Positions 26,039-34,633 of a DNA stretch of 64,000 bases are shown here, in pieces. The notes beneath the pieces were generated by a model. That model saw nothing but the letters and a program-made list of their open reading frames with translations, was not told the origin of the DNA and did no database searches. The stretch comes from Paracoccus onchidii. GTDB taxonomy: Bacteria; Pseudomonadota; Alphaproteobacteria; Rhodobacterales; Rhodobacteraceae. A program made the translations under genes and the position numbers. Position 1 is the first letter of the stretch. Every line of letters starts with the position of its first letter. The DNA lies in assembly GCF_028294535.1 (NCBI RefSeq), contig NZ_JAQBIE010000012.1, positions 62,001-126,000 of the forward strand, in the 5' to 3' direction.

Positions 26039-26956
26039 ATGACCAACCTGTTTTTGCTTCAGCTTCTGAACGGGATGCAGTTCGGCATCCTCCTTTTCCT
26101 GATTGCCGCCGGCCTGACATTGGTGTTCGGCATCATGGATTTCGTCAATCTTGCCCATGGTGTGATCTATATGGTCGGGGCCTATCTGGCAGTGACGTTC
26201 AGTCAGGTCACGGGCAGCTATGGGCTGGGGTTGTTGTTGACCCTGCCGGCCACGTTGATGGTTGGGCTGGTTCTGGAAATTCTGGTGTTTCGCAAGCTGT
26301 ATGACCGCCCCCATCTGGACCAGGTGCTGGCCACCTTCGGCCTGGTGATGATCATCAGCGAAGCCGTGGAAATGATCTGGGGTTCGGCGCCGCTTTCGGT
26401 CGAGATCCCGCAATTTCTGTCCGGTTCGGTCCCCCTGATTGGCCCGTTGCGTTATCCGGTTTTCAGGCTGGTCGTCATCGGTGCGGGTTTGCTGACGGCA
26501 CTGGGGCTGTGGCTGGTCATTACCCGAACACGTATCGGTATGCGATTGCGGGCAGGGGCCGCCAATCGCAACATGATCGCGGCTCTGGGGGTCGATATCA
26601 GATCGTTGTTCACCATCATCTTTGCCTTCGGTGCCATGCTGGCGGGCTTTGCCGGAGCTATGGTTGCCCCGATCCTGACAGTTGATCCCGGAATGGGGGA
26701 AAGCGTGTTGATCCTGGCATTCGTGGTGATCGTGATCGGCGGTATCGGATCGGTCAAGGGGGCGTTCGCCGCGGCCATTCTGGTCGGGCTGGTGGATACG
26801 CTGGGGCGCAGCTTCGGGCCGATCCTGTTGCGGGCGATCATGGACCCATCCGCGGCCTCGCAGGCGGGCAGGGTGCTGGCGCCGATGTTGGTCTATATCC
26901 TGATGGCCATCATTCTGGCATTGCGCCCGGCCGGGTTGTTCGGGGCGAAATCATGA
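26039..26956 (+). CDS. livH: HAAT ABC transporter permease, LivH-like
   Basis: First membrane subunit of the importer. ATG at 26039 after an AGGATC element; 305 aa. About eight hydrophobic segments: the opening LLNGMQFGILLFLIAAGLTL with the typical FGIMDFVNLAHG motif, and the EAA-like cytoplasmic loop RIGMRLRAGAANRNMIAALG that contacts the ATPases. C-terminus LALRPAGLFGAKS is typical of LivH. Overlaps livM by four bases. Confidence 0.93.
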   Translation: MTNLFLLQLLNGMQFGILLFLIAAGLTLVFGIMDFVNLAHGVIYMVGAYLAVTFSQVTGSYGLGLLLTLPATLMVGLVLEILVFRKLYDRPHLDQVLATFGLVMIISEAVEMIWGSAPLSVEIPQFLSGSVPLIGPLRYPVFRLVVIGAGLLTALGLWLVITRTRIGMRLRAGAANRNMIAALGVDIRSLFTIIFAFGAMLAGFAGAMVAPILTVDPGMGESVLILAFVVIVIGGIGSVKGAFAAAILVGLVDTLGRSFGPILLRAIMDPSAASQAGRVLAPMLVYILMAIILALRPAGLFGAKS

Positions 26957-27891
26957 GGATCATTCCCACACGTGCCTGGGCCGCAACGGCGTTGTTCACG
27001 GCATTCGCGATCTTGCCCTTTCTGGCGGATGCACTGGATGACAGCTATCTGGTGGTCATCGCGACCCGGATTATCGCCTATGCCATCGCCGCATTGGCGC
27101 TGGATCTGATCCTTGGATATGGCGGGCTGGTCAGCTTTGGTCACGCAGCCTATCTGGGGATCGGGGCCTATAGTGTTGCCATTCTCAGCCGCGCGGGCAT
27201 TACCGATCTGGGGCTGCACCTGGCGGCGGCAATCGCGGGTGCTGCGATTTTCGCCACGATTACCGGTGCGATTTCGCTGCGAACCAAGGGCATCTATTTC
27301 ATCATGATCACCCTGGCCTTCGCGCAGATGGGCTATTTCTTTTTCGTTTCGTTATCAGCCTATGGCGGAGATGACGGCGTGACGCTGGCCCAAAGATCGA
27401 CATTGTTCGGGCAACCGGTTCTGGAAAGCGACCGGGCGCTTTATTACACCGCTTTTGCCTTGCTGTTGGGATTGTATCTGCTGGCGGTGGCCATCACGAG
27501 ATCGCGTTTCGGGCGGGTCTTGACGGGAACGCGTGAAAATCCGGTGCGGATGCGCGCCATAGGTTTTTCGCCGTTTCGCTATCAACTGACCGCATTCGTG
27601 ATTTCGGGCTGCATGGCGGCCGTGGCGGGGGTGATGTTGGCCAATCAGACCAATTATGTCTCGCCGGCATTCATGGATTGGCACCGATCGGGCGAACTGG
27701 TCGTGATGGTGGTCTTTGGCGGGGTCGGTAACCTGTTGGGCGCAGTGGCGGGGGCGACGGTTGCGCTGCTGCTGGAGGAATGGCTGTCGATACTGACCGA
27801 ACATTGGCCGCTGTTGTTCGGGGTCATTCTCGTGATGGTGGTCCTGTATTCGCGCGATGGGCTGAGTGGCCTGTTCAGGAGGCGGACATGA
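26953..27891 (+). CDS. livM: HAAT ABC transporter permease, LivM-like
   Basis: Second membrane subunit, 312 aa, translationally coupled to livH and overlapping livG by four bases. LivM marks: LDLILGYGGLVSFGHAAYLG, the loop GRVLTGTRENPVRMRAIGFS, followed by QLTAFVISGCMAAVAGVML and VMVVFGGVGNLLGAVAGA. The first 35 residues hold an extra hydrophobic helix, as usual for LivM. Confidence 0.93.
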   Translation: MRIIPTRAWAATALFTAFAILPFLADALDDSYLVVIATRIIAYAIAALALDLILGYGGLVSFGHAAYLGIGAYSVAILSRAGITDLGLHLAAAIAGAAIFATITGAISLRTKGIYFIMITLAFAQMGYFFFVSLSAYGGDDGVTLAQRSTLFGQPVLESDRALYYTAFALLLGLYLLAVAITRSRFGRVLTGTRENPVRMRAIGFSPFRYQLTAFVISGCMAAVAGVMLANQTNYVSPAFMDWHRSGELVVMVVFGGVGNLLGAVAGATVALLLEEWLSILTEHWPLLFGVILVMVVLYSRDGLSGLFRRRT

Positions 27892-28655
27892 GCCTGCTCG
27901 AGGTCCGCAATCTGCGCAAAGCCTATGGTGCGTTGAAGGTCACGGACGATCTGGATCTGACCGTCGAAGAAGGCGAAATTCACGCTATTATCGGCCCCAA
28001 CGGAGCCGGTAAATCGACATTGATCGCGCAACTGTCGGGCGAGAGCCTGTCAGATGGCGGGTCCGTCCGCTTCGCCGACGCCGAGATGATGGGCATGGCA
28101 ATGCATCGCCGGGTCCGCGCGGGGATTTCCCGCAGCTTTCAGATCACTTCGATTCTGCCGGGCTTTACCGCGCTGGAGAATGTGGCAACCGCTGTGCAGG
28201 CGCGAACCGGCAGCAGCTTTCGCTTTTTCAGTCCTGTCGATCAGGAAAATCGTCTGAATGACCAGGCCCTGGAGGCGTTGGACAGGGTCGGCATCGCCGA
28301 TCGGGCCTTTTTCCGCGCGGGCAGCCTGTCACATGGTGAAAAGCGGCAACTCGAACTGGCGATCGCATTGGCGACGCGTCCGCGCCTGTTGTTGTTGGAT
28401 GAACCCCTTGCGGGCACCAGCGGCCAAGAGGCAGAAAGGCTGGTCGAGGTGATGCACAGCCTGCGCGGTCAGGTGACGCTGGTGCTGATCGAACATGACA
28501 TGGCGGCGGTGTTTTCGCTGGCCGATCGGGTCAGTGTGCTGGTGTATGGACAGATCATCGCGACAGGCCCCCCTGACATCATCCGGGCTGATCCCAAGGT
28601 CCGGCAAGCCTATCTGGGCGAAGAAAGCGCGGGGGCTGGCGATGTTGCAGATTGA
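27888..28655 (+). CDS. livG: HAAT ABC transporter ATP-binding protein, LivG-like
   Basis: 255-aa ATPase. Start at the ATG that overlaps the livM stop; the longer frame is a shadow. Walker A GPNGAGKST, the LivG-specific insertion after the Q-loop (ISRSFQITSILPGFTALENV), the signature LSHGEKRQLELA and Walker B LLLLDEPLAGTSG. The signature Ser-His-Gly-Glu instead of Ser-Gly-Gly is common in this branch. Ends inside the start of livF. Confidence 0.93.
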   Translation: MSLLEVRNLRKAYGALKVTDDLDLTVEEGEIHAIIGPNGAGKSTLIAQLSGESLSDGGSVRFADAEMMGMAMHRRVRAGISRSFQITSILPGFTALENVATAVQARTGSSFRFFSPVDQENRLNDQALEALDRVGIADRAFFRAGSLSHGEKRQLELAIALATRPRLLLLDEPLAGTSGQEAERLVEVMHSLRGQVTLVLIEHDMAAVFSLADRVSVLVYGQIIATGPPDIIRADPKVRQAYLGEESAGAGDVAD

Positions 28656-29328
28656 AGGGCTTCAGGCTGCCTATGGCGAAAGCAAGGTTCTGTTCGACAT
28701 CAACTTTCACGTGGCCGAAGGTGAGGTCGTGACCCTTCTGGGGCGCAACGGTATGGGCAAGACGACGACGGTTTCGACGATTTTCGGGCTGTTGCCGGCC
28801 GGGGCGGGGCATGTCCGGGTTGCGGGCGTTGACATGACCAATGCCCCCGCCCACCGGATTGCACGCGCCGGCCTTGGCCTGGTCCCCGAAGGGCGGCAGG
28901 TTTTTCCCAATCTCAACGTTCGGGAAAATCTGATCGCGACTGCGCAGCCCGGACGCTGGACCTTGGCCGAGGTGCTGGGCTTGTTTCCTCGCCTGGGTGA
29001 ACGCATGTCCCATATGGGCAATCAGTTGTCTGGCGGCGAACAGCAGATGCTGGCTATTGGACGCGCGCTGATGACCAATCCGCGTCTTGTCGTGTTGGAC
29101 GAGGCGACCGAAGGGCTTGCGCCCCTGATCCGCGATGAAATCTGGGCCTGTCTCACACAATTGAAAATGGCGGGCGAATCGATCCTGATCATCGACAAGA
29201 ATGTCGATGCGCTGACCCGTTTTGCCGACCGGCATGTGGTGATCGAGAAGGGACGCGTCGTCTGGAGCGGAGACAATGACGCCCTGCGCAATACGCCCGA
29301 GATCAAGGAACGCTTTCTGAATGTCTGA
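28642..29328 (+). CDS. livF: HAAT ABC transporter ATP-binding protein, LivF-like
   Basis: Second ATPase, 228 aa, start 14 bases inside livG. Walker A GRNGMGKTT, LVPEGRQVFPNLNVRENL, signature QLSGGEQQMLAIGRAL, Walker B LVVLDEATEGLAP. The last conserved piece is IIDKNVDALTRFADRHVVIE. Completes the importer with livG, livH, livM and the binding protein. Confidence 0.93.
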   Translation: MLQIEGLQAAYGESKVLFDINFHVAEGEVVTLLGRNGMGKTTTVSTIFGLLPAGAGHVRVAGVDMTNAPAHRIARAGLGLVPEGRQVFPNLNVRENLIATAQPGRWTLAEVLGLFPRLGERMSHMGNQLSGGEQQMLAIGRALMTNPRLVVLDEATEGLAPLIRDEIWACLTQLKMAGESILIIDKNVDALTRFADRHVVIEKGRVVWSGDNDALRNTPEIKERFLNV

Positions 29329-29341
29329 AGGAGATAGCTCA

Positions 29342-29797
29342 ATGACGATGCCAGCCGGAGTGACGCGCGCGACCGAAGCAATGGACGGGATCACCTGGAA
29401 TATTCTGGGGCAGGTCTACATTCCCAAACAGCACAGTGAAAATTCGTTGTCCTGGCATGCCACATTGCCCAAGGGCACCTTTGTGCCGCCACATATTCAC
29501 CCCACTCAGGACGAGTTTCTCTACATCCTGGACGGATGCTTTGACCTGTGGCTGGACGGTGCGGAACTCAGGGCGGAACCGGGTGACCTTGTGCGGTTGC
29601 CGATGGGCAAGGCCCATGGCATTTTCAACAAACAGGACAGCGACATCAAATGCCTGTTCTGGGTGTCGCCGTCACGCAGGTTGTTTGATCTGTTCTGGGC
29701 GCTGCACAATCTGGGCCCCAATCCGAACCCCGCCGATGTGGTCGCCGTGTCTGCCGCGCATGAGGTGGATTTCCTGCCGCCCGAGGATCAGGACTGA
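29342..29797 (+). CDS. Cupin-domain protein
   Basis: A 151-aa single-domain cupin. ATG at 29342 is supported by GGAGA just after the livF stop; an ATG at 29321 would overlap livF. Metal-binding motif 1 is in TFVPPHIHPTQDEFLYILDG (two His and a Glu) and motif 2 is around GDLVRLPMGKAHGIFN. Such proteins are dioxygenases, isomerases or ligand sensors. Coupled to the monooxygenase gene (stop and start share one base), so the two probably act on the same compound, presumably one taken up by the upstream importer. Confidence 0.85.
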   Translation: MTMPAGVTRATEAMDGITWNILGQVYIPKQHSENSLSWHATLPKGTFVPPHIHPTQDEFLYILDGCFDLWLDGAELRAEPGDLVRLPMGKAHGIFNKQDSDIKCLFWVSPSRRLFDLFWALHNLGPNPNPADVVAVSAAHEVDFLPPEDQD

Positions 29798-31035
29798 TGC
29801 GTGTCCTGATTGCGGGGGCCGGGATTGGCGGTTTGACCACCGCATTGATGTTGCATGCGCGGGGCATTCCGTGCCGCATCTGGGAAACCGCCCCGCAGGT
29901 ACGCGAGGTCGGCGTGGGGATCAATGTCTTGCCCCATGCAATCGCCCGTTTCCAGGCACTGGGTCTGCTGCCGGATCTGGATCGGCATGCCGTGCGCACT
30001 TCGCATCTTTTTTATTACACGCGAAATGGCCAGCTGGTCTGGGATGAACCTCGGGGGATGCTGGCCGGGCATGATGTTCCGCAATTTTCGATTCATCGTG
30101 GCAGGCTGCAAAAGATCCTTCATGATGCCGTGCTTGCACGCTTGGGGCCGGATGCCATCCGGTGTGGTCGCCGGCTGGCGGGTTTCGTTCAGGATGAGGC
30201 GGGTGTCACGGCGCAGTTTCTCGATTCAGGTGCCGGCGGGCCGGGCGAAACGGTTCGCGGCGATGTGTTGATCTGCGCCGACGGCATTCACTCGGCCGGG
30301 CGCAGACAGTTCTATCCCGACGAGGGGGCCCCGTCCTGGAATGGTGTGTCGATGTGGCGCGGGGCAGCCCATGCCCCGGCATGGCGCGGCGGCACCGAAA
30401 TGGCGATCGGCGGAGGTTTCGGCGCCAAGATGGTCCTGTATCCTATCGCGCCACCCGAGGCCGATGGATTGCAGTTGATGAACTGGGTGGTGAATGTCCG
30501 CACCAAGGATCCCGCGATCAGTGGTCCGCCCCCTGATAATTGGACGCGCAAGGTTGCCCATGCGACCGTCTTGCCATTCGCGCGCCGGTTCATCATTCCC
30601 GATTATGACATCGAGGCATTGGTGCGCGCGACCGATGACATCTATGAATATCCGATGGCCGATCGTGACCCCCTGCCGCGCTGGACATTTGGCCGGATTA
30701 CCTTGCTTGGGGATGCGGCCCATCCGATGTATCCCGTCGGCTCCAACGGTGCCAGCCAAGCGGTGCTTGATGCAGAATCCCTGGCCGACGCATTGAAATC
30801 CCAACCACATCCTCGTGCCGGGCTATGGGCCTATGAACAGGATCGCCGGCCAAAGACCTCCGATCTGGTCGCCCAGAATCGCATTGGCGGCCCGGAAGGG
30901 GTGATCGATGCGGTCGAAAAGCTGGCTCCGGGCGGTTTTGACGATATCGAAACAGTGTTGCCGCGTCACGACCGCGAAGCTCTGGTCCGAGGTTATGCGG
31001 CGATGGCCGGGTTTTCCATCGTTCGAAAGGACTGA
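29797..31035 (+). CDS. FAD-dependent monooxygenase (PhzS/salicylate hydroxylase-like)
   Basis: 412-aa class A flavoprotein hydroxylase. N-terminal FAD dinucleotide motif GAGIGGLTTALMLHARG, the middle DG-type motif CADGIHSAGRRQF and the flavin-ribityl GD motif LLGDAAHPMYPVGSNGASQA are all present. The C-terminal block NRIGGPEGVIDAVEKLAPGG resembles the group that includes 5-methylphenazine-1-carboxylate hydroxylase PhzS. No phenazine genes are near, so the substrate is probably another aromatic acid. Last gene of the liv-type operon; tRNA-Arg follows 45 bp later. Confidence 0.88.
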   Translation: MRVLIAGAGIGGLTTALMLHARGIPCRIWETAPQVREVGVGINVLPHAIARFQALGLLPDLDRHAVRTSHLFYYTRNGQLVWDEPRGMLAGHDVPQFSIHRGRLQKILHDAVLARLGPDAIRCGRRLAGFVQDEAGVTAQFLDSGAGGPGETVRGDVLICADGIHSAGRRQFYPDEGAPSWNGVSMWRGAAHAPAWRGGTEMAIGGGFGAKMVLYPIAPPEADGLQLMNWVVNVRTKDPAISGPPPDNWTRKVAHATVLPFARRFIIPDYDIEALVRATDDIYEYPMADRDPLPRWTFGRITLLGDAAHPMYPVGSNGASQAVLDAESLADALKSQPHPRAGLWAYEQDRRPKTSDLVAQNRIGGPEGVIDAVEKLAPGGFDDIETVLPRHDREALVRGYAAMAGFSIVRKD

Positions 31036-31080
31036 ATTGGGCATTGCACAGCCCGCGCCACGCGGTTATGCAATGCTCAG

Positions 31081-31157
<77 letters not shown>

Positions 31158-31184
31158 TCTTATATTTTTGACCGAGAATGTCGC

Positions 31185-31808
31185 CTAAAGCCTTGAACGG
31201 TAAGGCTAAATTAGGTGTTCGAGGTCCTTGGTTTCGGCGGCAGGGCAAAGGCTCTACAAACGCCAACCCAAGGACGGTTTTCTTTAGGGTTAAATCTGAA
31301 TTCTGCCATATACTCGAAGGGTTTGAGAGAAAACGCATGGCGTGTTCGAACGACACCTCAAAGGTGTGGCGGGGTTTGCCACTCTTGGCGAGAACTTCCT
31401 CGCGCTCCAGCTTAGCAATGCGCTTCTCATAAACAAAAATCACGGAATCTCTGTTGGCATCGACAATCCGATCAAGGAGCTGATCGACCTGCTTTTCAGT
31501 TTGCTTGATCTTCGCTTTCTCGCCCTTCGTGTCCTCAGATGCTTGAGTAAGGCGCATATCCCACGCATCGCGGAACATTGCTGATCGACACGTAAATCAT
31601 CACAAAGCATGAAGCCCCGCAGCGGGAAATTTTCGTTGATGTTCTTGCGAGCAGGAGCCTTTGCCGTCCCTTTCAGGCGTGCCTGAATCTTCTCGAATGT
31701 CTCGAAGCCAACCAAGCGTTCATGCTGAGCCATATGCAGCGAGACGTTCCAGTTTGGCGCTTCGATGTAGCCCGCGTAGATCACGCGGGTGTCGCCGTGT
31801 TCAGCCAA
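31185..31808 (-). pseudogene. Remnant of a large serine recombinase (frameshifted, internally deleted)
   Basis: Two minus-strand frames carry pieces of one serine-type site-specific recombinase. The upstream piece (31808 to about 31590) has DTRVIYAGYIEAPNWNVSL, then HERLVGFETFEKIQARLKG and LRGFMLCDDL, the end of the recombinase domain. It breaks where a Cys-rich zinc ribbon should follow. The downstream piece (31578 down) has the coiled coil KQTEKQVDQLLDRIV and the C-terminal helix HTFEVSFEHAMRFLSNP. The catalytic N-terminal domain is absent. The frame has lost its own stop and runs on into the antisense of tRNA-Arg. Plainly non-functional. Confidence 0.8.
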
Positions 31809-32011
31809 CGCGCGATCTGGTTGAGGTTTCCGCCGTAGCGCGCCACGGCCAGAACGAGAGAAGGGTCAACCTGGGGCGCGGGTTTGCGCCGCCAAGACTG
31901 CGTGCTCCCGCAGAAGCTCGGCGGCTGGCAGACCTGCCGCTTCGGCTTTAGCCCGAAGCGCGGCCTTCTCTTGCGTCGAGCATCGGAAACGAAGGTTTCC
32001 GTGCGCGGCTC
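31781..32011 (-). pseudogene. MobC-like mobilisation protein remnant (frameshifted)
   Basis: On the minus strand one frame reads NLRFRCSTQEKAALRAKAEA then AGLPAAELLREHAVLAA, the ribbon-helix-helix-type start of MobC relaxosome proteins. A shift near 31880-31895 moves to a second frame reading VDPSLVLAVARYGGNLNQIA then RWLN, the typical MobC end. A stop follows at 31781 next to the recombinase piece. There is no full open frame. Identification is from the pattern GGNLNQIARWLN and the preceding VDPxL, both characteristic of MobC; no start codon or RBS was found. Confidence 0.6.
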
Positions 32012-32181
32012 CTTTGCGCGGCCTTGGGCCGCGCCGGTGGGGTTCGAAAGCGTCTACAAATCCAGGGGCAGCTCATCCATCGATTTGCGACCTGTCGGGT
32101 CAGGGGGAGCCAGCGGATCTGTTGGAGCCGAATCGCTCTTGCAGCTTCTGTAGGACCATGTGCCTGACAAGGAGTCTGCGG

Positions 32182-32475
32182 ATGCAACTGTGGCTGAAGG
32201 CTGATGTAACCCGCTGGATGCGGCGACACATGCTGCGCGCCGGAAGTCGTGAAATCAGTGGCATGATCTTGGAAAAACAGACGGGTGATCAGCAATTCGG
32301 TGACGTTGACTTCACAATTGATGCAACAAGTGGATCGCCCTCAAATTTCACCCTCGATGCCAAACAACACGATCGGGCGCTCGCGGAAGTATTCAAAAAG
32401 ACCGGATCTGATTGTCACCGGTTCAACTATCCGGGCGAATGGTACGCCCATCCATGTTGCAGTCTGCACCAATGA
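32182..32475 (+). pseudogene. Truncated JAB/MPN (Mov34-type) metalloprotease-like fragment
   Basis: A 97-codon frame with AAGGAG (32169-32174) before the ATG. It reads like the first half of a prokaryotic JAB domain: MQLWLKADVTRWMRRHMLR, the Glu of REISGMIL, then FDVDFTIDA-type strand and GEWYAHP, where functional members have a GEWHSHP-type motif that binds zinc. The chain stops a few residues later, before the downstream Ser and Asp ligands. The first His of the motif is replaced by Tyr. So it is truncated and lacks key residues. JAB genes of this sort accompany E1/E2-like proteins in phage-defence and mobile loci; none is seen here. Confidence 0.5.
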
Positions 32476-32731
32476 CGTCTAAGCGGCCATCCGGCTTGCC
32501 GCTGGCAGTTCTGGCCTTCGTTGAACGCGGGCAGACGACATTCGGGAGAACCCGCAAATCATTCAAGACGTGGTTTCCCTCGTCGCTGGATGTGCAATTT
32601 CCTGTCGGATGGCGATCGTGGCCCTTGCAAAATGCGGTTGCTGCCAATACTCCACGAAAACGGTCGGGAATGCAATTTTGGCTTTATGGTCATTTTTGTT
32701 TTTTCGCTGTGCTTGAATTCTGACGGGGTGG
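32476..32731 (+). promoter_or_regulatory. Non-coding spacer with A/T-rich promoter region of iron importer
   Basis: No credible gene is seen. The last 60 bases are markedly T-rich (TTTTGGCTTTATGG, TTTTTGTTTTTTCG) in a GC-rich genome, which suits a promoter/Fur-type operator region for the following iron importer, but no exact 19-bp Fur box was recognised. Confidence 0.35.
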
Positions 32732-33631
32732 ATGATGCGATATTTTTCTGGCGCTTTTTGTGCGTTCATGGGGGCGACGGCGCTGCATGCCGGGCCGGTG
32801 ACGGTCGAGACGGCGCGGGGGCCGGTTGCGCTTGAGGCGGGGCCTTTGCGGGTCGTGACGATGGACCTTGCGGCGCTGGACACGATTTCGGCTCTGGGTG
32901 GCGATGTGGTCGGGGTGCCCAACGGCATCAAGCCGGATTACCTGTCGCAATATTCCGGTGACGGTTATGCCGAGATCGGCACGTTTTTCGAGCCCGACAT
33001 CGAGGCGATTGCGGCGCTTGAACCCGATCTGATCATCGTGTCGGGGCGTTCGCAGGCCAAATATGACGAATTGGCCGGGCTTGCCCCGACCATTGACCTG
33101 ACCCCTGATCCGACCGCGGTGATCGACAGCATCCATCGCAACACCCGGACCCTGGGCGCGATCTATGGCCGCGAGGCCGAGGCCGAGGCTGCGCTGGCCG
33201 ATCTGGACGCACAGGTTGCAGATCTGCATGACCTGGCGGAAGATGCGGGGACCGCGCTGACGGTTCTGACCACCGGCGGACGAATGAGCACCCATGGCGC
33301 CGAAGGGCGTTTCGCGGTGCTTTATGACGCGTTCGGCTTTGCGCCTGCGGTGACCGATATCAAGGCGGGCAATCATGGCCAGCCCATTTCCAACGAATTC
33401 ATCCGTTCAAGCGATCCGGACTGGATCTTCGTGATTGACCGCGACGCGGCGATCGGGCGCGATGGCCAGCCCGCCGCGCAGATGCTGGACAATCCGCTGG
33501 TCAATGACACCAGGGCCGCGCAATCGGGGCAGATCCTGTATCTGGACCCGGTCGACTGGTATATCGTCGGTGCCAGCATCACGGCTGTCGAGAACAGTGT
33601 CGCGCAGCTCTCGGACGCATTGGCGCAATAG
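32732..33631 (+). CDS. Iron-siderophore ABC transporter substrate-binding protein (CeuA/FatB/VctP-like)
   Basis: Periplasmic type III (TroA-like) binding protein, 299 aa, with signal peptide MRYFSGAFCAFMGATALHA and no lipobox Cys, so free in the periplasm. The two lobes linked by a long helix are recognisable: VVTMDLAALDTISALGG, AALEPDLIIVSGRSQ, HRNTRTLGAIYGREAEAEA, then VLTTGGRMSTHGAEGRF and the closing LDPVDWYIVGASI. These blocks are typical of the CeuA/FatB/VctP group that binds ferric catecholates or petrobactin-like chelates. First gene of a four-gene importer; no siderophore synthesis gene is present. Confidence 0.9.
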   Translation: MMRYFSGAFCAFMGATALHAGPVTVETARGPVALEAGPLRVVTMDLAALDTISALGGDVVGVPNGIKPDYLSQYSGDGYAEIGTFFEPDIEAIAALEPDLIIVSGRSQAKYDELAGLAPTIDLTPDPTAVIDSIHRNTRTLGAIYGREAEAEAALADLDAQVADLHDLAEDAGTALTVLTTGGRMSTHGAEGRFAVLYDAFGFAPAVTDIKAGNHGQPISNEFIRSSDPDWIFVIDRDAAIGRDGQPAAQMLDNPLVNDTRAAQSGQILYLDPVDWYIVGASITAVENSVAQLSDALAQ

Positions 33632-33637
33632 GCCGTG

Positions 33638-34633
33638 ATGACGGGATCGATCGCAGCGGACGAGCCGGGGTTGCGGGCCATGCCGGTCTGGCAGCCGGTT
33701 CTGGCGCTGGCCTTGCTGGCGCTGCTGGCGGTGGCCAGCCTGCTGGTGGGCAGCGGCGGCATCGGGCTTTCGGCGCTGTTGAACGATCCCGCTTCGGCCA
33801 AGCTCTTCCTGGTCAGCCGCCTGCCGCGCACGCTGGCGCTGCTGCTGGCGGGGACGGCCTCGGCGATCACCGGACTGATCATGCAGCGCCTGGTGCAGAA
33901 CCGCTTTGTCGAACCCTCGACGATGGGCACGGTGGATGCGGCCTGCCTGGGCCTGTTGCTGGGGGTGATCTTTCTGCCCGATGCCGCGCCGCTGACGCGC
34001 ATGGCGATGGCGGCGGTGGCGTCATGGCTGGGCACGGTGCTGTTCCTGCTGGTCCTGCGCGCGATGCCGCGCCGCAATGCGCTGATGCCGCCATTGCTGG
34101 GCATTGCCTATGGCGGCGTCATCGGGGCGATCTCGGCTTTTATCGCATGGCAGACCGGGCTGATGCAGGCCCTGGGGGCCTGGACGACGGCCGATTTCTC
34201 GATCGTGCTGTCGGGCCGGTACGAGTTGTTATACGTGGCGGCCGGGGTGACGGCGCTGGCCTGGTTCGCGGCCGACCGCTTCACATTGGCGGGGCTGGGC
34301 GATGACATTGCCAGCTCGGTCGGGCTGAACCCGCGCCGGGTGCTGGCGCTGGGGGTTTCGATCGTGGCGGTCACGGCCGGCAGCATCGTGGTGACGGTCG
34401 GGTTCATCCCGTTCCTGGGGCTGATCGTTCCCAATCTGGTGTCGCGCCGGGTGGGGGACAACCTGCGCACGGCCTTGCCGATGGTGGCCTGGCTGGGCGC
34501 GACGGTGACCCTGGCCTGCGACATCCTGGGCCGGCTGGTCTTTTACCCGTTCGAATTGCCGATCGGGGCCACGATGGGTGTGCTGGGCGCGGCGGTGTTC
34601 CTGTTTCTCCTGCTGAAGAGACATCCCCGATGA
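33638..34633 (+). CDS. Iron-siderophore ABC transporter permease 1 (FecCD family)
   Basis: 331-aa membrane protein with about nine to ten hydrophobic segments. Start at ATG 33638 (a GTG at 33635 is alternative), seven bases after the binding-protein stop. FecCD family marks: FLVSRLPRTLALLLAGTASA, ITGLIMQRLVQNRFVEPSTM and the ATPase-contact region GLGDDIASSVGLNPRRVLAL followed by VGFIPFLGLIVPNLVSRRVG. Very GC-rich. Overlaps the next permease gene by four bases; the two form the heterodimeric channel. Confidence 0.92.
   Translation: MTGSIAADEPGLRAMPVWQPVLALALLALLAVASLLVGSGGIGLSALLNDPASAKLFLVSRLPRTLALLLAGTASAITGLIMQRLVQNRFVEPSTMGTVDAACLGLLLGVIFLPDAAPLTRMAMAAVASWLGTVLFLLVLRAMPRRNALMPPLLGIAYGGVIGAISAFIAWQTGLMQALGAWTTADFSIVLSGRYELLYVAAGVTALAWFAADRFTLAGLGDDIASSVGLNPRRVLALGVSIVAVTAGSIVVTVGFIPFLGLIVPNLVSRRVGDNLRTALPMVAWLGATVTLACDILGRLVFYPFELPIGATMGVLGAAVFLFLLLKRHPR

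Noticed and set aside
24842-26413. 523-codon minus-strand frame opposite the liv binding protein and permease
   Set aside because: Long antisense frame caused by GC-rich codon bias; composition (His/Gln/Arg-rich) and lack of start signal mark it as a shadow.
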